Source of the DNA: Lentisphaerota bacterium
GTDB taxonomy: Bacteria; Verrucomicrobiota; Lentisphaeria; Oligosphaerales; JABHEG01
Assembly: GCA_018676675.1 (NCBI GenBank)
Contig: JABHEG010000042.1
Location: 124,001 to 188,000 of the forward strand
Direction of reading: 5' to 3'
DNA length: 64,000 nt
The stretch's first letter is position 1. Each line of letters begins with the position of its first letter. The notes under the pieces were generated by a model. The model was not told where the DNA came from and ran no database searches. It worked only from the letters and a program-made list of their open reading frames with translations. The position numbers and the translations under genes were made by a program. This document shows, one piece after another, positions 41,511 to 51,017 of this stretch.

Positions 41511-43727
41511 TCAAACCAAATCAAGCTTACGTCGCCACCACCACTCGGCAGTGAACAACCCTATGAGAATTGCCAGCCAGATGTACTTATTCCAGATCGG
41601 GTATTCTTCGACGATCTCAACTTCCTTCGGGCGGTACTGGATGTGTTTGAACATTTTGTAGCGGTCCTTCCATTGGACCAGTCTTCCACCGGTATTCCCG
41701 GCCAGGTTCTGGAGAAAATCGCGATTCAGAGGGGCTCCGGTTTTCTCATGCTCCGGTTCAGCGACCAACAGTATGAGGCTTTCTTCCTGGGTGCCGTCCG
41801 GGGTCGCGACGGTTACCTGGTACTTCCCCGGTGTCTGAGGAGTGAACACACATTTGAAGCCATCGACGCGCTTCCGGATGCCTACTTCAGCCCCGAGATT
41901 CGTTCGGACCATTGGGAAGACGAGTCGGCGTTGGTCAGGTGTGGTGACCCGGCAGGAGAGAGACTCGTTGGGGCTTTCTCCATTGCCGTCATACACGGCC
42001 CCGATGGTGACGCGCTCGCGTGTCTCAAACTCGCTCTTCTCGGTCACCAACTGCAGGAAGGCAGTCTTCTCCACCTCCTTTGCGCTGGGGGCCAGCCAGT
42101 AGATGAGCTGTGTCACGAAGCGGTTGTAGAGGCTCTTCTCGGTGGTCCCGTCCATTCCTCCCAGCTGCCAGCGCCAGAGGGAATCACTCAGGACCATGGC
42201 TACTCGGCCCTGCCCGTATCGTCGCCCGAGGAGGATGGGCGAACCATCAGCGGTTGAGATGAGCGCTGAGCTGAATGTGCTTGGTTTCACGGGGGTCCAG
42301 AACGTGAGCACGGGAGGAAGTCGTGTTTCATGCGGAAGTCCGCTGAGAGCTGGATGAGCACGTCCGGTCGCGGTCAGATCAACCGAGAATTTGCCTTCGT
42401 TCATCTTGGCGGTCGGACCGGACTGGGCCGGCAGCAATTCGTCGATGTAGGGTGCCCCCTGAAGCCCCCCGTGGCCGTAGGCATTCGCGGCCCCGATGAA
42501 CAGAAGGCCCCCGCCTTTGTCGACAAAATCCCGGATGCTACGCCACTGCTCTTCCTTGAGCGCGTTCCCCGGGAGATCTCCCAGGATCACGACCTTATAG
42601 GAACGCAGTTCCTCGGGGGTGAAGGTCGGCGGCTCTCCCCCGGAGAAGCCGGATGCCTCGTCAAAGCTGATGAAATTTCCGTCTCCTCCTCGGACGAAGG
42701 CTGAGAGCTGGTAGTTTTTCTCCGACAGCAGCGCCCGCTTCAGGAACTTGAACTCCCAACGTGGAGGGCCTTCCAGGTAAAGGACCCGGTTTTTCGGATC
42801 TGACACTTCTATCAGGAAATCGCGGGTGTTGTTCTCCCGGTCCCCGTCGGTCTTTGGCGTGATCTCAATCTGGTACAGAATCTGCCCCACTTCCAGCGGT
42901 TCCACACTGAACGACACCTGTTTGAACTGCTCTTCGTCCTCGAACTGAACCGTGCTGGTGCGCAGCGCCCTGGCTCCCTGGCGGAAGTGTATGGGGAGGG
43001 AGGTCGCCCCGGTTCCGTCACGCCGGATAAGAACATCGACAGAGGCTTTCCAGTTGACGACCATCATTCGGGGGTAGGATACTTCTGCAACCCAGATGTC
43101 TGCTTCTGCTGACTGCTTTGGCGGGGTCGGTTCCTCCAACTCGGGGGCGAAGATAGGGACGGCCAGAGCCTCGGGGGCCAGGGAGGCGCCCGAGTGATCA
43201 AGGCCATCGCTCAAGAGGAGGACGCCCGCAAGGTTCTCTGCGTGGAGGCGCTCGCAGATTTGGTTGATGCCAGACGTGATGTGGCTTCTTGGCGCATTGA
43301 AGGCGATGGCTTCCGCCGCCGACTGCGTTCGCTCTTCAGTTTCCGCCCCTACTTCGTACTTGAAGACGCGGTAGCGCTTGCAGAGCTTGGCGATGCGGCG
43401 GTCACCGACGAAGCTGAGAGCCCGTCTACTCCGCGTTGGTGACACGCCTCGGGGTGAGTCCTGCATGCTTGCGGACACATCCAGAGCCACGGCGAGGACG
43501 GGGGCTTCGACCTGGTAGTGCACGTTCCTACGCTCGGCTTGAAGCAGGAGCCAGGCGATCAATGTGATCGCTGACATCCGGGACAGCCACAGCGTGAGGC
43601 GCTGTCGCGACGACAGAGCGCAGTGCCGGTATGTGTACCAAACCATGGTGCCGGTGGCCAGCAGCACCGGGATGAGGATCGACAGAGGGATAACCGGGCG
43701 AATTAGGATGGAGGCAGGTGGCATCAT
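41511..43727 (-). CDS. VWA plus glutamine-amidotransferase-like membrane protein
   Basis: The 738-residue protein has two N-terminal membrane helices (about 11-31 and 50-63) and a von Willebrand factor A domain with MIDAS residues D83-x-S85-x-S87 in LDVSASMQD. A long middle region has immunoglobulin-like beta folds, a class-I glutamine-amidotransferase-like segment (YKVVILGDLPGNALKEEQW, DFVDKGGGLLFIGAANAYGHGG) and a C-terminal membrane helix (YIWLAILIGLFTAEWWW). Such proteins accompany BatA-like genes in MoxR clusters. I prefer ATG 43727, which overlaps the upstream gene's stop (ATGA) and has GGAGGA before it. The larger in-frame ORF extends 60 codons upstream into the previous gene and is not supported. 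Confidence 0.85.
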   Translation of the reverse strand: MMPPASILIRPVIPLSILIPVLLATGTMVWYTYRHCALSSRQRLTLWLSRMSAITLIAWLLLQAERRNVHYQVEAPVLAVALDVSASMQDSPRGVSPTRSRRALSFVGDRRIAKLCKRYRVFKYEVGAETEERTQSAAEAIAFNAPRSHITSGINQICERLHAENLAGVLLLSDGLDHSGASLAPEALAVPIFAPELEEPTPPKQSAEADIWVAEVSYPRMMVVNWKASVDVLIRRDGTGATSLPIHFRQGARALRTSTVQFEDEEQFKQVSFSVEPLEVGQILYQIEITPKTDGDRENNTRDFLIEVSDPKNRVLYLEGPPRWEFKFLKRALLSEKNYQLSAFVRGGDGNFISFDEASGFSGGEPPTFTPEELRSYKVVILGDLPGNALKEEQWRSIRDFVDKGGGLLFIGAANAYGHGGLQGAPYIDELLPAQSGPTAKMNEGKFSVDLTATGRAHPALSGLPHETRLPPVLTFWTPVKPSTFSSALISTADGSPILLGRRYGQGRVAMVLSDSLWRWQLGGMDGTTEKSLYNRFVTQLIYWLAPSAKEVEKTAFLQLVTEKSEFETRERVTIGAVYDGNGESPNESLSCRVTTPDQRRLVFPMVRTNLGAEVGIRKRVDGFKCVFTPQTPGKYQVTVATPDGTQEESLILLVAEPEHEKTGAPLNRDFLQNLAGNTGGRLVQWKDRYKMFKHIQYRPKEVEIVEEYPIWNKYIWLAILIGLFTAEWWWRRKLDLV

Positions 43728-45862
43728 GCGGCACGTCCTCCCCGTCGCAAGAACTGCCGCAGCGTATCGGGGAGGCCGGAGGTGCGACTCCGGATATTCG
43801 CGAAGAACTCCTCCGAAATGGCCAACACAAAGGCACAGCAGAGCAGGAAGGGCCACAGTGGGCGACCGTGGTGGAGGTTTACCAGATTCTGCTGGTGTTC
43901 GTGCCACGAATCTGCCTGGTAAAGGCGAGCTGTCCGCAAGGGGAGGCCGAGCTCGTCCGGAGAGGCGTAGGTCAGCCCACTCTCGGTCTCGGGAAGGTTG
44001 ACCGCGATCACTCGCTCCTTGCCATTGCGCTGAATATGACAGAAGCCCGGTTCATCGAATCCCCGGACGACCACCGGCTTGGTGCGGGACGGGCGACTCA
44101 AACTCAACGTCTTCTCATCGCCCGAAGGGGTTCGGAGGCGGAAATCCAGCTCGGTGGCGTCTTCTGCCCAGTCAAGGGCCAGCATTCCTCCGACTTCGGC
44201 GGACAGAGCAATCATGTTCCGACTGGCCGAGCTTTTGATCAGCTCCTGCTGAATGATCACAAAGAACGGCGTCAGTGGCCACTCTGACCAATCCCGGTTG
44301 GCCCCGACTGAGGTGATCCAGAATGTGCCTTGACCAAAGGGAACGCTCAGGATGAACGCCCCGCCATCGTGATACTGAAAGACCATGCTTGCGCTCGCGG
44401 GGACGCTGGTGAAGATCAGCCGGCGGCGGATGACCAGTGCTGAGGGCGGAGGCATGATGCCGAGGAGCTTCCTCTCCAGTTCAGCAGGCCTCTCAGAGGG
44501 AACGATCGCCATCGGCTTCTCCTGCGGCAACACTTCCTTGCGGACCTGCAGACCTTTGAGAGGGGGAAGCTGTTCGATGGAGGCTTCCAACTCCTCGCGT
44601 TGGCCGGGCATGAGCACGACCGTGCCACCGTCTCGCACAAACGTCTTGAGCTTTTCCAGGGCCGCCTCATCCCAGGCTGGTGGATTGCAGAGGAAGAGAA
44701 CGCGTGAATCGTCCAGCGGGCCTGCTTTGAAGGTGGTCCAGTCAACGGTTCTGGGGAGGAAAAGCGTTCGGGCCTTTCCTTTGGGTTGGATTGCGTGCTT
44801 CAGGAATGGCGTATCGCGGAAGCCCGCATTGTTACGCCCACTCCCGTCCACGAGCAGAACAGGGATGCCGGGCAGACGGGGCAGACAGAAGCGGAACACA
44901 TTGTCAACGGGGAACGCATCATCGTCGAGCTCCAGCTGGCCCAAAACATACTGGGCTTCTCCTTCGGCAACGCCGCCGATGATCTCGGTCACAGTCTGAT
45001 CCGGAAGTAGGCGGAACGGCTTTTTTTTCTGTTCATTGCTCTGGACGATCAGGCGGAGTGTGTTTCCCCCGCTGTAGTCAGCAGAGCTGCGGACATGGGC
45101 TTTGGCCTGGAAGTCACCGTCCCCAAGAATCGCCGGGGGATAGAAGAACGCTTTGGACAGTCCGGCGTTGGCTGTTACCGTGGGCTGGACGTGGTTGAGG
45201 AAAAGGAGAATCTCCTGATCGGTCAGTTGCTCGTTGAGGCCCTCTGCTTCCGCGTCATTCCAGCCAGCTTTTTGGAAATCACTGAACACGTGGAACTCCA
45301 GAGCAGCCGTCCCATCTTCCTCGCTGAGCCGACCTATCATATCGTTGAGCAGTTCGACCAGATCCGCCGCGCCGTAGCCGGGCTGGGCTTGCTGGATAGC
45401 TCGGTTGACCGTCTCGTGGTCGGAGATTGGGGGAAAGATCAGGCGGGGCTCAGGCAACCCGGGCATGAGGACCGCAACCTGATCCTCTTCGTCGAGTGAG
45501 CGAATGAGATTCAGGGCCCACTCGGATGCTCGGGCGAAACAGGTGTCTTCACCATCCTGGTAGCGCATACTGGCACTGGCGTCCAAGACGATGACGACGG
45601 TTCGTTTGCCCTCGGGGATCCAGGAGAATCGCACCTTGTCCTGCTTGAACGCAAAGACGAGCAGAACCATAATCAGCACCCGCATCAGGAGGGTGAAGAC
45701 GTTGGTGAGGTGCCGTGATCGGCGGGTTTTGGCGATGGCCTCGTGAAGGAAGCGAAGGGAGCTGAATGGGACCGGCTTGGGTTTCCGTCGATGCAGCAGA
45801 TGCAGCGCGACAGGGATGGAAGCCGCCGCGCCCGCCAGCAAAGACCATAGGAACAGAGGCAT
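43724..45862 (-). CDS. BatA N-terminal/VWA membrane protein
   Basis: The 712-residue protein opens with the BatA N-terminal domain (MPLFLWSLLAGAAASIPVAL, then HLLHRRKPKPVPFSSLRFL), a second membrane helix (about 57-72) and a VWA domain with the MIDAS motif D94-x-S96-x-S98 (LDASASMR). The central part again includes an amidotransferase-like segment (VLFLCNPPAWDEAALEKLKTF, DGGTVVLMPGQ), and a membrane helix sits near the C-terminus (WPFLLCCAFVLAIS). It and the next gene look like diverged relatives with the same plan. BatA-like proteins work with MoxR ATPases, in envelope integrity or stress. The gene ends in an ATGA overlap with the second VWA gene, and lies 106 bases downstream of the DUF58 gene. 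Confidence 0.88.
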   Translation of the reverse strand: MPLFLWSLLAGAAASIPVALHLLHRRKPKPVPFSSLRFLHEAIAKTRRSRHLTNVFTLLMRVLIMVLLVFAFKQDKVRFSWIPEGKRTVVIVLDASASMRYQDGEDTCFARASEWALNLIRSLDEEDQVAVLMPGLPEPRLIFPPISDHETVNRAIQQAQPGYGAADLVELLNDMIGRLSEEDGTAALEFHVFSDFQKAGWNDAEAEGLNEQLTDQEILLFLNHVQPTVTANAGLSKAFFYPPAILGDGDFQAKAHVRSSADYSGGNTLRLIVQSNEQKKKPFRLLPDQTVTEIIGGVAEGEAQYVLGQLELDDDAFPVDNVFRFCLPRLPGIPVLLVDGSGRNNAGFRDTPFLKHAIQPKGKARTLFLPRTVDWTTFKAGPLDDSRVLFLCNPPAWDEAALEKLKTFVRDGGTVVLMPGQREELEASIEQLPPLKGLQVRKEVLPQEKPMAIVPSERPAELERKLLGIMPPPSALVIRRRLIFTSVPASASMVFQYHDGGAFILSVPFGQGTFWITSVGANRDWSEWPLTPFFVIIQQELIKSSASRNMIALSAEVGGMLALDWAEDATELDFRLRTPSGDEKTLSLSRPSRTKPVVVRGFDEPGFCHIQRNGKERVIAVNLPETESGLTYASPDELGLPLRTARLYQADSWHEHQQNLVNLHHGRPLWPFLLCCAFVLAISEEFFANIRSRTSGLPDTLRQFLRRGGRAA

Positions 45863-45968
45863 ACCGGCAAATCCCTGTCAACGTGTGTTTGCCGCATTCG
45901 GAGCGGAGAACGTGTCGCTCCGCTGAACCGGTGTGTCCGGCGGAGATCCGGGGCTGAGTCCGTCGCCG

Positions 45969-46868
45969 TCAGCGTCCGCGCCGGGCCCTGCGTGAAAGGT
46001 GTTGGCGTATGAATGTCCCCACCGGGACATCCGTCGTGGCCAGTGCGTAATCAATATCCAGCCCTGCACAGACGCGCTGGGTTGAGTACAGGAACTCCGC
46101 GAACGCCTCTTGGTAGGCACTACGGATTTCCCGCGGATTGGTGATCATGTGCTGGCTCGTCTCAAGATCCTCAAAGTTGCCGATATCCCGAAACGGGAAC
46201 TCGATCTCTGCTCGGTCCAACACGTGGTAGACGATAACATCGTGCTTTCGCCGTCGGAAGTGGGCGAGCGCATTCCGCACGCGATCCAGGTCATCGAACA
46301 GATCACTGAGTATGATCACCAGTGCTCGCCGGCGGACCTTCTCGGCCAACCGGTGGAGTGTAAGTGCGACGTCAGTATCCGACTCCGGCGTGTGGTCAGT
46401 GAGCTGGTTGGCGAGGATACGGAGGTGCTCCATGCCTGATCGAGCCGGGGTCTGGAAGCGGATCTCCGAGTCGAACACGGTCAGACCGACGCTGTCCTGC
46501 TGGTGGGCCGTAACATAGGCGAGCGCTCCCGCGAGTTTCGACGCGTAGCGATACTTGCTCATCCGGTCGTGGGAGTACTGCATTGACTTGGAGGCGTCGA
46601 CCAGAAGGTAGACCCGCAGGTTGCACTCCTCTTCATACTGTCGGATGTAGAGGCGTTCGTTTTTGCCGTAGACGCGCCAGTCCAAGTGTCGAAGGTCGTC
46701 GCCTGGGACATACTGTCGGTAATCGGCAAACTCGACACTGAAGCCCTTGAGCGGACTTCGGTGTGCGCCGGCGAGAGTACCTTCGACCGTGAAACGCGAC
46801 CCCAAAGCCAAGCGTCCGAGTCTGGCTATCTCATGGCTGTTCAACAGCCTGTTGATTCCGTCGTTCAT
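45969..46868 (-). CDS. DUF58 protein (VWA-like, MoxR partner)
   Basis: The 299-residue protein shows the DUF58 core: AGAHRSPLKGFSVEFADYR, YVPGDDLRHLDWRVYGKNE and a VWA-like fold with D91-x-S93-x-S95 in VDASKSMQ, then ALVIILSDLFDDLDRV. DUF58 proteins are co-encoded with MoxR ATPases and BatA proteins nearly everywhere and are thought to be cytoplasmic adaptor subunits. ATG 46868 has AAGGA four bases before it; the in-frame extension to 47198 is a read-through of intergenic sequence (low complexity, no conserved start). It starts the minus-strand VWA cluster that continues to the FHA-MoxR gene at 34718. Confidence 0.92.
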   Translation of the reverse strand: MNDGINRLLNSHEIARLGRLALGSRFTVEGTLAGAHRSPLKGFSVEFADYRQYVPGDDLRHLDWRVYGKNERLYIRQYEEECNLRVYLLVDASKSMQYSHDRMSKYRYASKLAGALAYVTAHQQDSVGLTVFDSEIRFQTPARSGMEHLRILANQLTDHTPESDTDVALTLHRLAEKVRRRALVIILSDLFDDLDRVRNALAHFRRRKHDVIVYHVLDRAEIEFPFRDIGNFEDLETSQHMITNPREIRSAYQEAFAEFLYSTQRVCAGLDIDYALATTDVPVGTFIRQHLSRRARRGR

Positions 46869-47160
46869 GAAGTCCTTGGTGCCGTTAGCCCACTCCAGCG
46901 GATTCGGGATCCGGGCGCGATCCTGGAGATTGGTAAATGTGTCATAGGGCCTCGCCAAATACAAGCATGTTCGGAGGTCTCGCGAGGTCGGTGGTGAAGG
47001 GGGAGGAAGCTCCCGGGAACATCGAACGTCGAGGGCGGAACGTCCCGCCCCGTGCCCCACAGTTGATTCGTCGCCGGCCTCGACGTCAGTGTTTCCAGGA
47101 GGACGCTGGTGGTGGAACGTGTTCTCCGGTTCTTGAGGCGGCATGTGGGAGCAGGGCTGT
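46869..47160. other. Intergenic region between helicase and DUF58 genes (292 bp)
   Basis: No gene is convincing here. A GGGCGG-AACGTC-CCGCCC hairpin (47033-47050) lies about 110 bases downstream of the helicase stop and may terminate its transcript; the rest presumably carries the promoter of the DUF58/VWA cluster. Confidence 0.4.
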
Positions 47161-49881
47161 TCAGCCTTCCGGACCGCACCAGATGAGGCGTACGGCATCC
47201 AGGCGGAGCTGCGCTTTCTCGATGGTGGTCGCGATCTCTACAGCTCGTTCCCGCCACTCATCTGTTTCTGCCCTTGGGACATGGCCATTGATGCGCCGCA
47301 GCGCTTCGAGGCGCTCCACTTCAGTGTCCGTTTCGGTGTGCAACCGCTCGAGGGCCTCGGTCAGGGCTGGGGCACTGATGCGCTGAGCGATCTTCTCCGC
47401 CGCATCGAGCATAATTGGGACGAGTTCACGTGTGGCTTCGCGGCGATTGAGAACGGGGTGCTTCCTTCCTTCCTTGAGTTGCTCCTCGAAACCCGCACCG
47501 ACAAGCTCGCCGGTCACGTCCCGACCATCGTGGTCCACGGCAACCCGGATGGGGGTTGCAGGGAGGAAGCGGTGGGCGTGCCCGTTTTGGGCTTCGCTTG
47601 CCTCAAGAACAAAGATGACTTCGAGAAGCAGCATCTTTCGCGTGTCCGTGGGCCAAAAGCCCATGGCAGCGGTGCCGTCGTGGGAGGACAGGAGCAATTC
47701 TATTGCCCCGGTCACCATAGGGTGATCCCAGGTCAGGAACTCAATCTCCTCCCGGCCCAGAGCCTTCTCCCGATCGAATGTTGCGGTCAGGCCGTCGCTG
47801 GTCAGGACGGGGAATGCGTCGGTGAAGAGATGCTCCGGGTGCAGTGTGTAGGTGCGTGGGGCCGCGTCGTCCACGTGGACTCCGAAGTGGTCACAGAGCT
47901 CAAGCACTGCCTGTTCCAGATCGCGATCACGGTCTGCAGCCTGGATCGTGTTTGCGAGGCCGCCGGCGACATCGCTGTCCCAGGATTGCAGCTCGAGCAG
48001 GCGATCTTGTCCGTGTCGGAGTTGGTCCTCCATGGCCTCCTTAGAAGCCTTGGACTCCCGTGCCAAGGCATCCCACTCCGGCGTTCCAAGAAGCGTCTCG
48101 GCTGAACGGAGCCGGTCCCGAAAGCGTTCGTATATGGCGTGGGCTCCGTGGAGTGGTTCCTCCAAGGCATTCAGCGCTTGGTGGTACCACTGGGCCAGCA
48201 CGGCGTCAGGCGTACCCTCTTCGAAGGGGACGTGGATGTGAATGTCATGTGTCTGCCCGATTCGGTCGAGGCGCCCGATGCGTTGTTCCAGCACTTCGGG
48301 GTTGTCCGGCAGGTCAAAGAGAATGAGGTGGTGGGCGAACTGGAAATTGCGGCCTTCGCCACCGATCTCGGATGCCAGAAGGATCTGTGCACCATCCGGT
48401 TCGGAGAACCAGGCTGCGTTTCGATCCCGTTGGATCAGGGTCAGATTCTCGTGGAAAAGGGCGGTCTTGACGTTGAGGCACGTCGCCAGTTCTTCGGCCA
48501 CACGCGTGACTTGCCGTTTGGTGTGACAGATGAGCAGTACTTTCTCGCGATTCCGGGCCCTCAGAAAATCGGCCAGCCACGTCACCTTTTCTCCTGGCGA
48601 CAGCGGGTAAAGATGCGCGTGACGTTTGGGGAAGTTGCGCATCCTCCTGCGCGTGTTCCGGAAAACGGCTCGGCCGGGACCATACCGGTCGAGAAGGGCC
48701 CGCAGTTGGTCGTGAGGAGGAGCGTTGATCGAGATTCCGAGCCCGGTCAGCAGGCTCTGGTCATGAGCCGTGAGCTCGATCCCTTCTGCCAAGCGTTCGG
48801 CGATTGGGCAAAAGGCCTGGTAACGGACGGACTCCTTGAGGTACTCGGCGAGCTCCCAGTAGCGATCCGGATCAAGCAGGCGCAGTCGGGCAAAGTGATT
48901 CTCCGGCCCGATTTCTTCCGGCGTGGCCGTGAGCAAGAGCAAGCCCCGCGTGCGCCGGGACAGGCCTTCAGCCACGATGTACTCAGGACTGATGTCCTCC
49001 GGTGACCAGGCGAGATGGTGCGCTTCATCAATGACAACAAGATCCCACCCCGCTTCCGCCGCCTGTTGAGCGTAGTCGAAGCGCTCTGCAAGCAGCTCCA
49101 TGGGGCAGAGGATGATCTGCTCATTCAGGAAGGGATTCGACTCTTCCTGCGGTGGTGACGTGTCATTGCAGCGTTCGTGGTCGTAAATGGCCGGCGTGAT
49201 GTTGAATCGTCTCAGAAGTTCGACGAACCACTGGTGAACGAGGGCCTCGGGTACGAGGAACAGGACGCGTGAGATCTGTCCGCTCACCAGCAGACGGTGA
49301 GCGATCAGAGAGGCCTCTATTGTCTTCCCAAGGCCCACTTCATCAGCCAGAAGTACGCGTGGAACCGTGCGACGGGCGACTTCTGATGCGACATACAACT
49401 GGTGCGGGATCAAAGCCATCCTGCCACCGGCGAAGCCTCGTGCATCGCTCATCTGCAGCCGTTGGAGGCGACGTCTTGCGCGGAGCCTCAGGCTGAATGT
49501 GGCACACTCGTCAACTCGTCCCTGTAAGAGGCGATCCAGGGGGCCTGAAACGGCCACATGGTCGGCCAACTGCTGTTCGGGTATCCTGCCGTCATCGGTG
49601 ACGTAGGTGAGCAAGCCGTTGGCATCGCAGCGCACGTCTCTGATCGTGGTCGTCAGTCCGTGCGCTGTTTCGAGCGGATCGCCTCTGGCGAGTTGTATTC
49701 TATGAAGCGGGGCAGAGCTTGCGGCGTAGGTCCGGATGTCGCCGCAGCTTGGGAACACGACCACCACTTGCCGGTTGCCGAGACGTTGGACGATTCCAAG
49801 GCCGAGTTCCGGCTCGGTTTCACTCAGCCAGCGTTGCCCAATCGCGAACTGACGGGTTGCTTCGGTGTCGCTCTCGGTCAC
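47161..49881 (-). CDS. rapA: RapA/HepA-like SNF2-family helicase
   Basis: The 906-residue SWI2/SNF2 ATPase has an N-terminal Tudor/SH3-like region (GQRWLSETEPELGLGIVQRL), Walker A in LADEVGLGKTIEA (179-190) with PHQLYVASEVARR before it, DEAH at 285-288, LLLLTATPEE, and the helicase C-terminal motifs VLLICHTKRQV, FHENLTLIQRDRNAAW and EQRIGRLDRIGQ. A long C-terminal region (about 600-906) matches the RapA-specific part. RapA helps recycle stalled RNA polymerase. The start is GTG 49881; no clear Shine-Dalgarno site was found, so the exact N-terminus is uncertain. E. coli RapA is 968 residues, so the length is in range. Confidence 0.9.
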   Translation of the reverse strand: MTESDTEATRQFAIGQRWLSETEPELGLGIVQRLGNRQVVVVFPSCGDIRTYAASSAPLHRIQLARGDPLETAHGLTTTIRDVRCDANGLLTYVTDDGRIPEQQLADHVAVSGPLDRLLQGRVDECATFSLRLRARRRLQRLQMSDARGFAGGRMALIPHQLYVASEVARRTVPRVLLADEVGLGKTIEASLIAHRLLVSGQISRVLFLVPEALVHQWFVELLRRFNITPAIYDHERCNDTSPPQEESNPFLNEQIILCPMELLAERFDYAQQAAEAGWDLVVIDEAHHLAWSPEDISPEYIVAEGLSRRTRGLLLLTATPEEIGPENHFARLRLLDPDRYWELAEYLKESVRYQAFCPIAERLAEGIELTAHDQSLLTGLGISINAPPHDQLRALLDRYGPGRAVFRNTRRRMRNFPKRHAHLYPLSPGEKVTWLADFLRARNREKVLLICHTKRQVTRVAEELATCLNVKTALFHENLTLIQRDRNAAWFSEPDGAQILLASEIGGEGRNFQFAHHLILFDLPDNPEVLEQRIGRLDRIGQTHDIHIHVPFEEGTPDAVLAQWYHQALNALEEPLHGAHAIYERFRDRLRSAETLLGTPEWDALARESKASKEAMEDQLRHGQDRLLELQSWDSDVAGGLANTIQAADRDRDLEQAVLELCDHFGVHVDDAAPRTYTLHPEHLFTDAFPVLTSDGLTATFDREKALGREEIEFLTWDHPMVTGAIELLLSSHDGTAAMGFWPTDTRKMLLLEVIFVLEASEAQNGHAHRFLPATPIRVAVDHDGRDVTGELVGAGFEEQLKEGRKHPVLNRREATRELVPIMLDAAEKIAQRISAPALTEALERLHTETDTEVERLEALRRINGHVPRAETDEWRERAVEIATTIEKAQLRLDAVRLIWCGPEG

Positions 49882-49931
49882 GTGTTACCATCTCGGGGTT
49901 GACATCGCCTCTCAGCGCGATGGTTTTGGGC

Positions 49932-51017
49932 TCAGGTAAGGAGTCGCAGCGCTCGAATCACTCCGCCGATGTCGCTCGGGGGACACGATGCCCCGGCCAG
50001 GAGGCAGACCCGACGCGCCCGTGGTTGGAGCCAGTTGTCGGTTTCAGTCTCCCGATGGTGTTCCGGCAGGTAGTGGCGGATACTGTTTGGGGCGATGGCT
50101 TGAGGACCATCAATGAAGTAGGTCGGGCCGAACGCCTGGGCGAGGCGGAAGAGCTGGTTCGTGTTGCTACTTTCGTAGCCTCCGATCACGAGAGCCAGAT
50201 CGCAGCCGCGGCTGCACAGTTCCCGCGCGGCGTCCTGTCGCGTCTGAGTAGCACCACAGAGCGTGATCTGGTCGTGCAGTTGACCACCCGCATCAGCCTG
50301 GGCCCGCTGCAGGAGGTCTGCGATGGCGTGCGTGTCGTCTGCCAGCATCGTCGTCTGATTGACCACGGCAAGACGTGACAGGTCGAGGTGGTCTGGGTGG
50401 AGGATGAATTGAGCCGGGATTGCTGTCGCATTTCCCTGGCGAATGGCGTCCGCCACCTGTTGGGCAACTGCGTAGTCGGGAATCAGGACGACCGCGTTCT
50501 TCGTGGTCAGCGCTCGAGAGATCGTGGCCCGTGTCTCAGGGTGATCGATTTTGGCGTGGATCAGGATCGTTTTTCGTTCTTCTGCGCGCTCCGCAACGTA
50601 CCGCCAGATGGCCTTGATGTATCCGCAGGTCGCGTCAACGACTTGGCTTGGCTGACGGGCGATCAGGGCGCGATGCAGCGGGAGCGGCACACCGAAGGCT
50701 GGGATGACAATGATGTCGGAGGGAGTGGCCACGTCCAGAACGGTGTCGATGTCGTGTTCCGGGATAACGCGCACGCCCTGAGCCGCGAAAAAACGGCTCA
50801 CCGTCTGGTTGTGGATGATCTCGCCGAGGAGCCACACACGTTCCCCACCGTGGGCATCGATCGTCTGCTGCAACAGCTCCAGCGCCTGACGGACTCCGTT
50901 GCAGAACCCGAAAACGGAGGGCAGACAGAGCGTGCGGTCACGGGTCCGGACTATGCCACCGGCCTGAACGGCTTGCTCCACATCTGCATCATGGAAGATG
51001 TTCTGGTCGTCTATCAC
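49932..51017 (-). CDS. ispH: 4-hydroxy-3-methylbut-2-enyl diphosphate reductase, divergent
   Basis: This 361-residue protein is an IspH (LytB) homologue, the last enzyme of the MEP isoprenoid pathway, with a [4Fe-4S] cluster. The cluster cysteines are visible in FGFCNGV, VVDATCGYIK and TLCGATQTRQDA; the substrate-binding IDHPETRATI (usual GHPE) and GGYESSNTNQLFRLA (usual GGxxSSNT) are also present. The second cysteine is followed by Gly-Tyr rather than the usual Pro, and the DHPETRA box differs from GHPEVEG, so this is a divergent branch. The start is GTG 51017, overlapping the stop of the upstream gene (GTGA), so the two are coupled. A housekeeping function is likely unless another copy exists. 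Confidence 0.85.
   Translation of the reverse strand: MIDDQNIFHDADVEQAVQAGGIVRTRDRTLCLPSVFGFCNGVRQALELLQQTIDAHGGERVWLLGEIIHNQTVSRFFAAQGVRVIPEHDIDTVLDVATPSDIIVIPAFGVPLPLHRALIARQPSQVVDATCGYIKAIWRYVAERAEERKTILIHAKIDHPETRATISRALTTKNAVVLIPDYAVAQQVADAIRQGNATAIPAQFILHPDHLDLSRLAVVNQTTMLADDTHAIADLLQRAQADAGGQLHDQITLCGATQTRQDAARELCSRGCDLALVIGGYESSNTNQLFRLAQAFGPTYFIDGPQAIAPNSIRHYLPEHHRETETDNWLQPRARRVCLLAGASCPPSDIGGVIRALRLLT

Noticed and set aside
45969-47198. Longer DUF58 protein starting at 47198
   Set aside because: The extra N-terminal 110 residues are intergenic sequence without conservation; ATG 46868 has a Shine-Dalgarno site and gives the usual DUF58 length.
49899-49927. TTGACA-like -35 element on the plus strand
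   Set aside because: No -10 element at the right distance and no plus-strand gene follows; it lies between two minus-strand genes.
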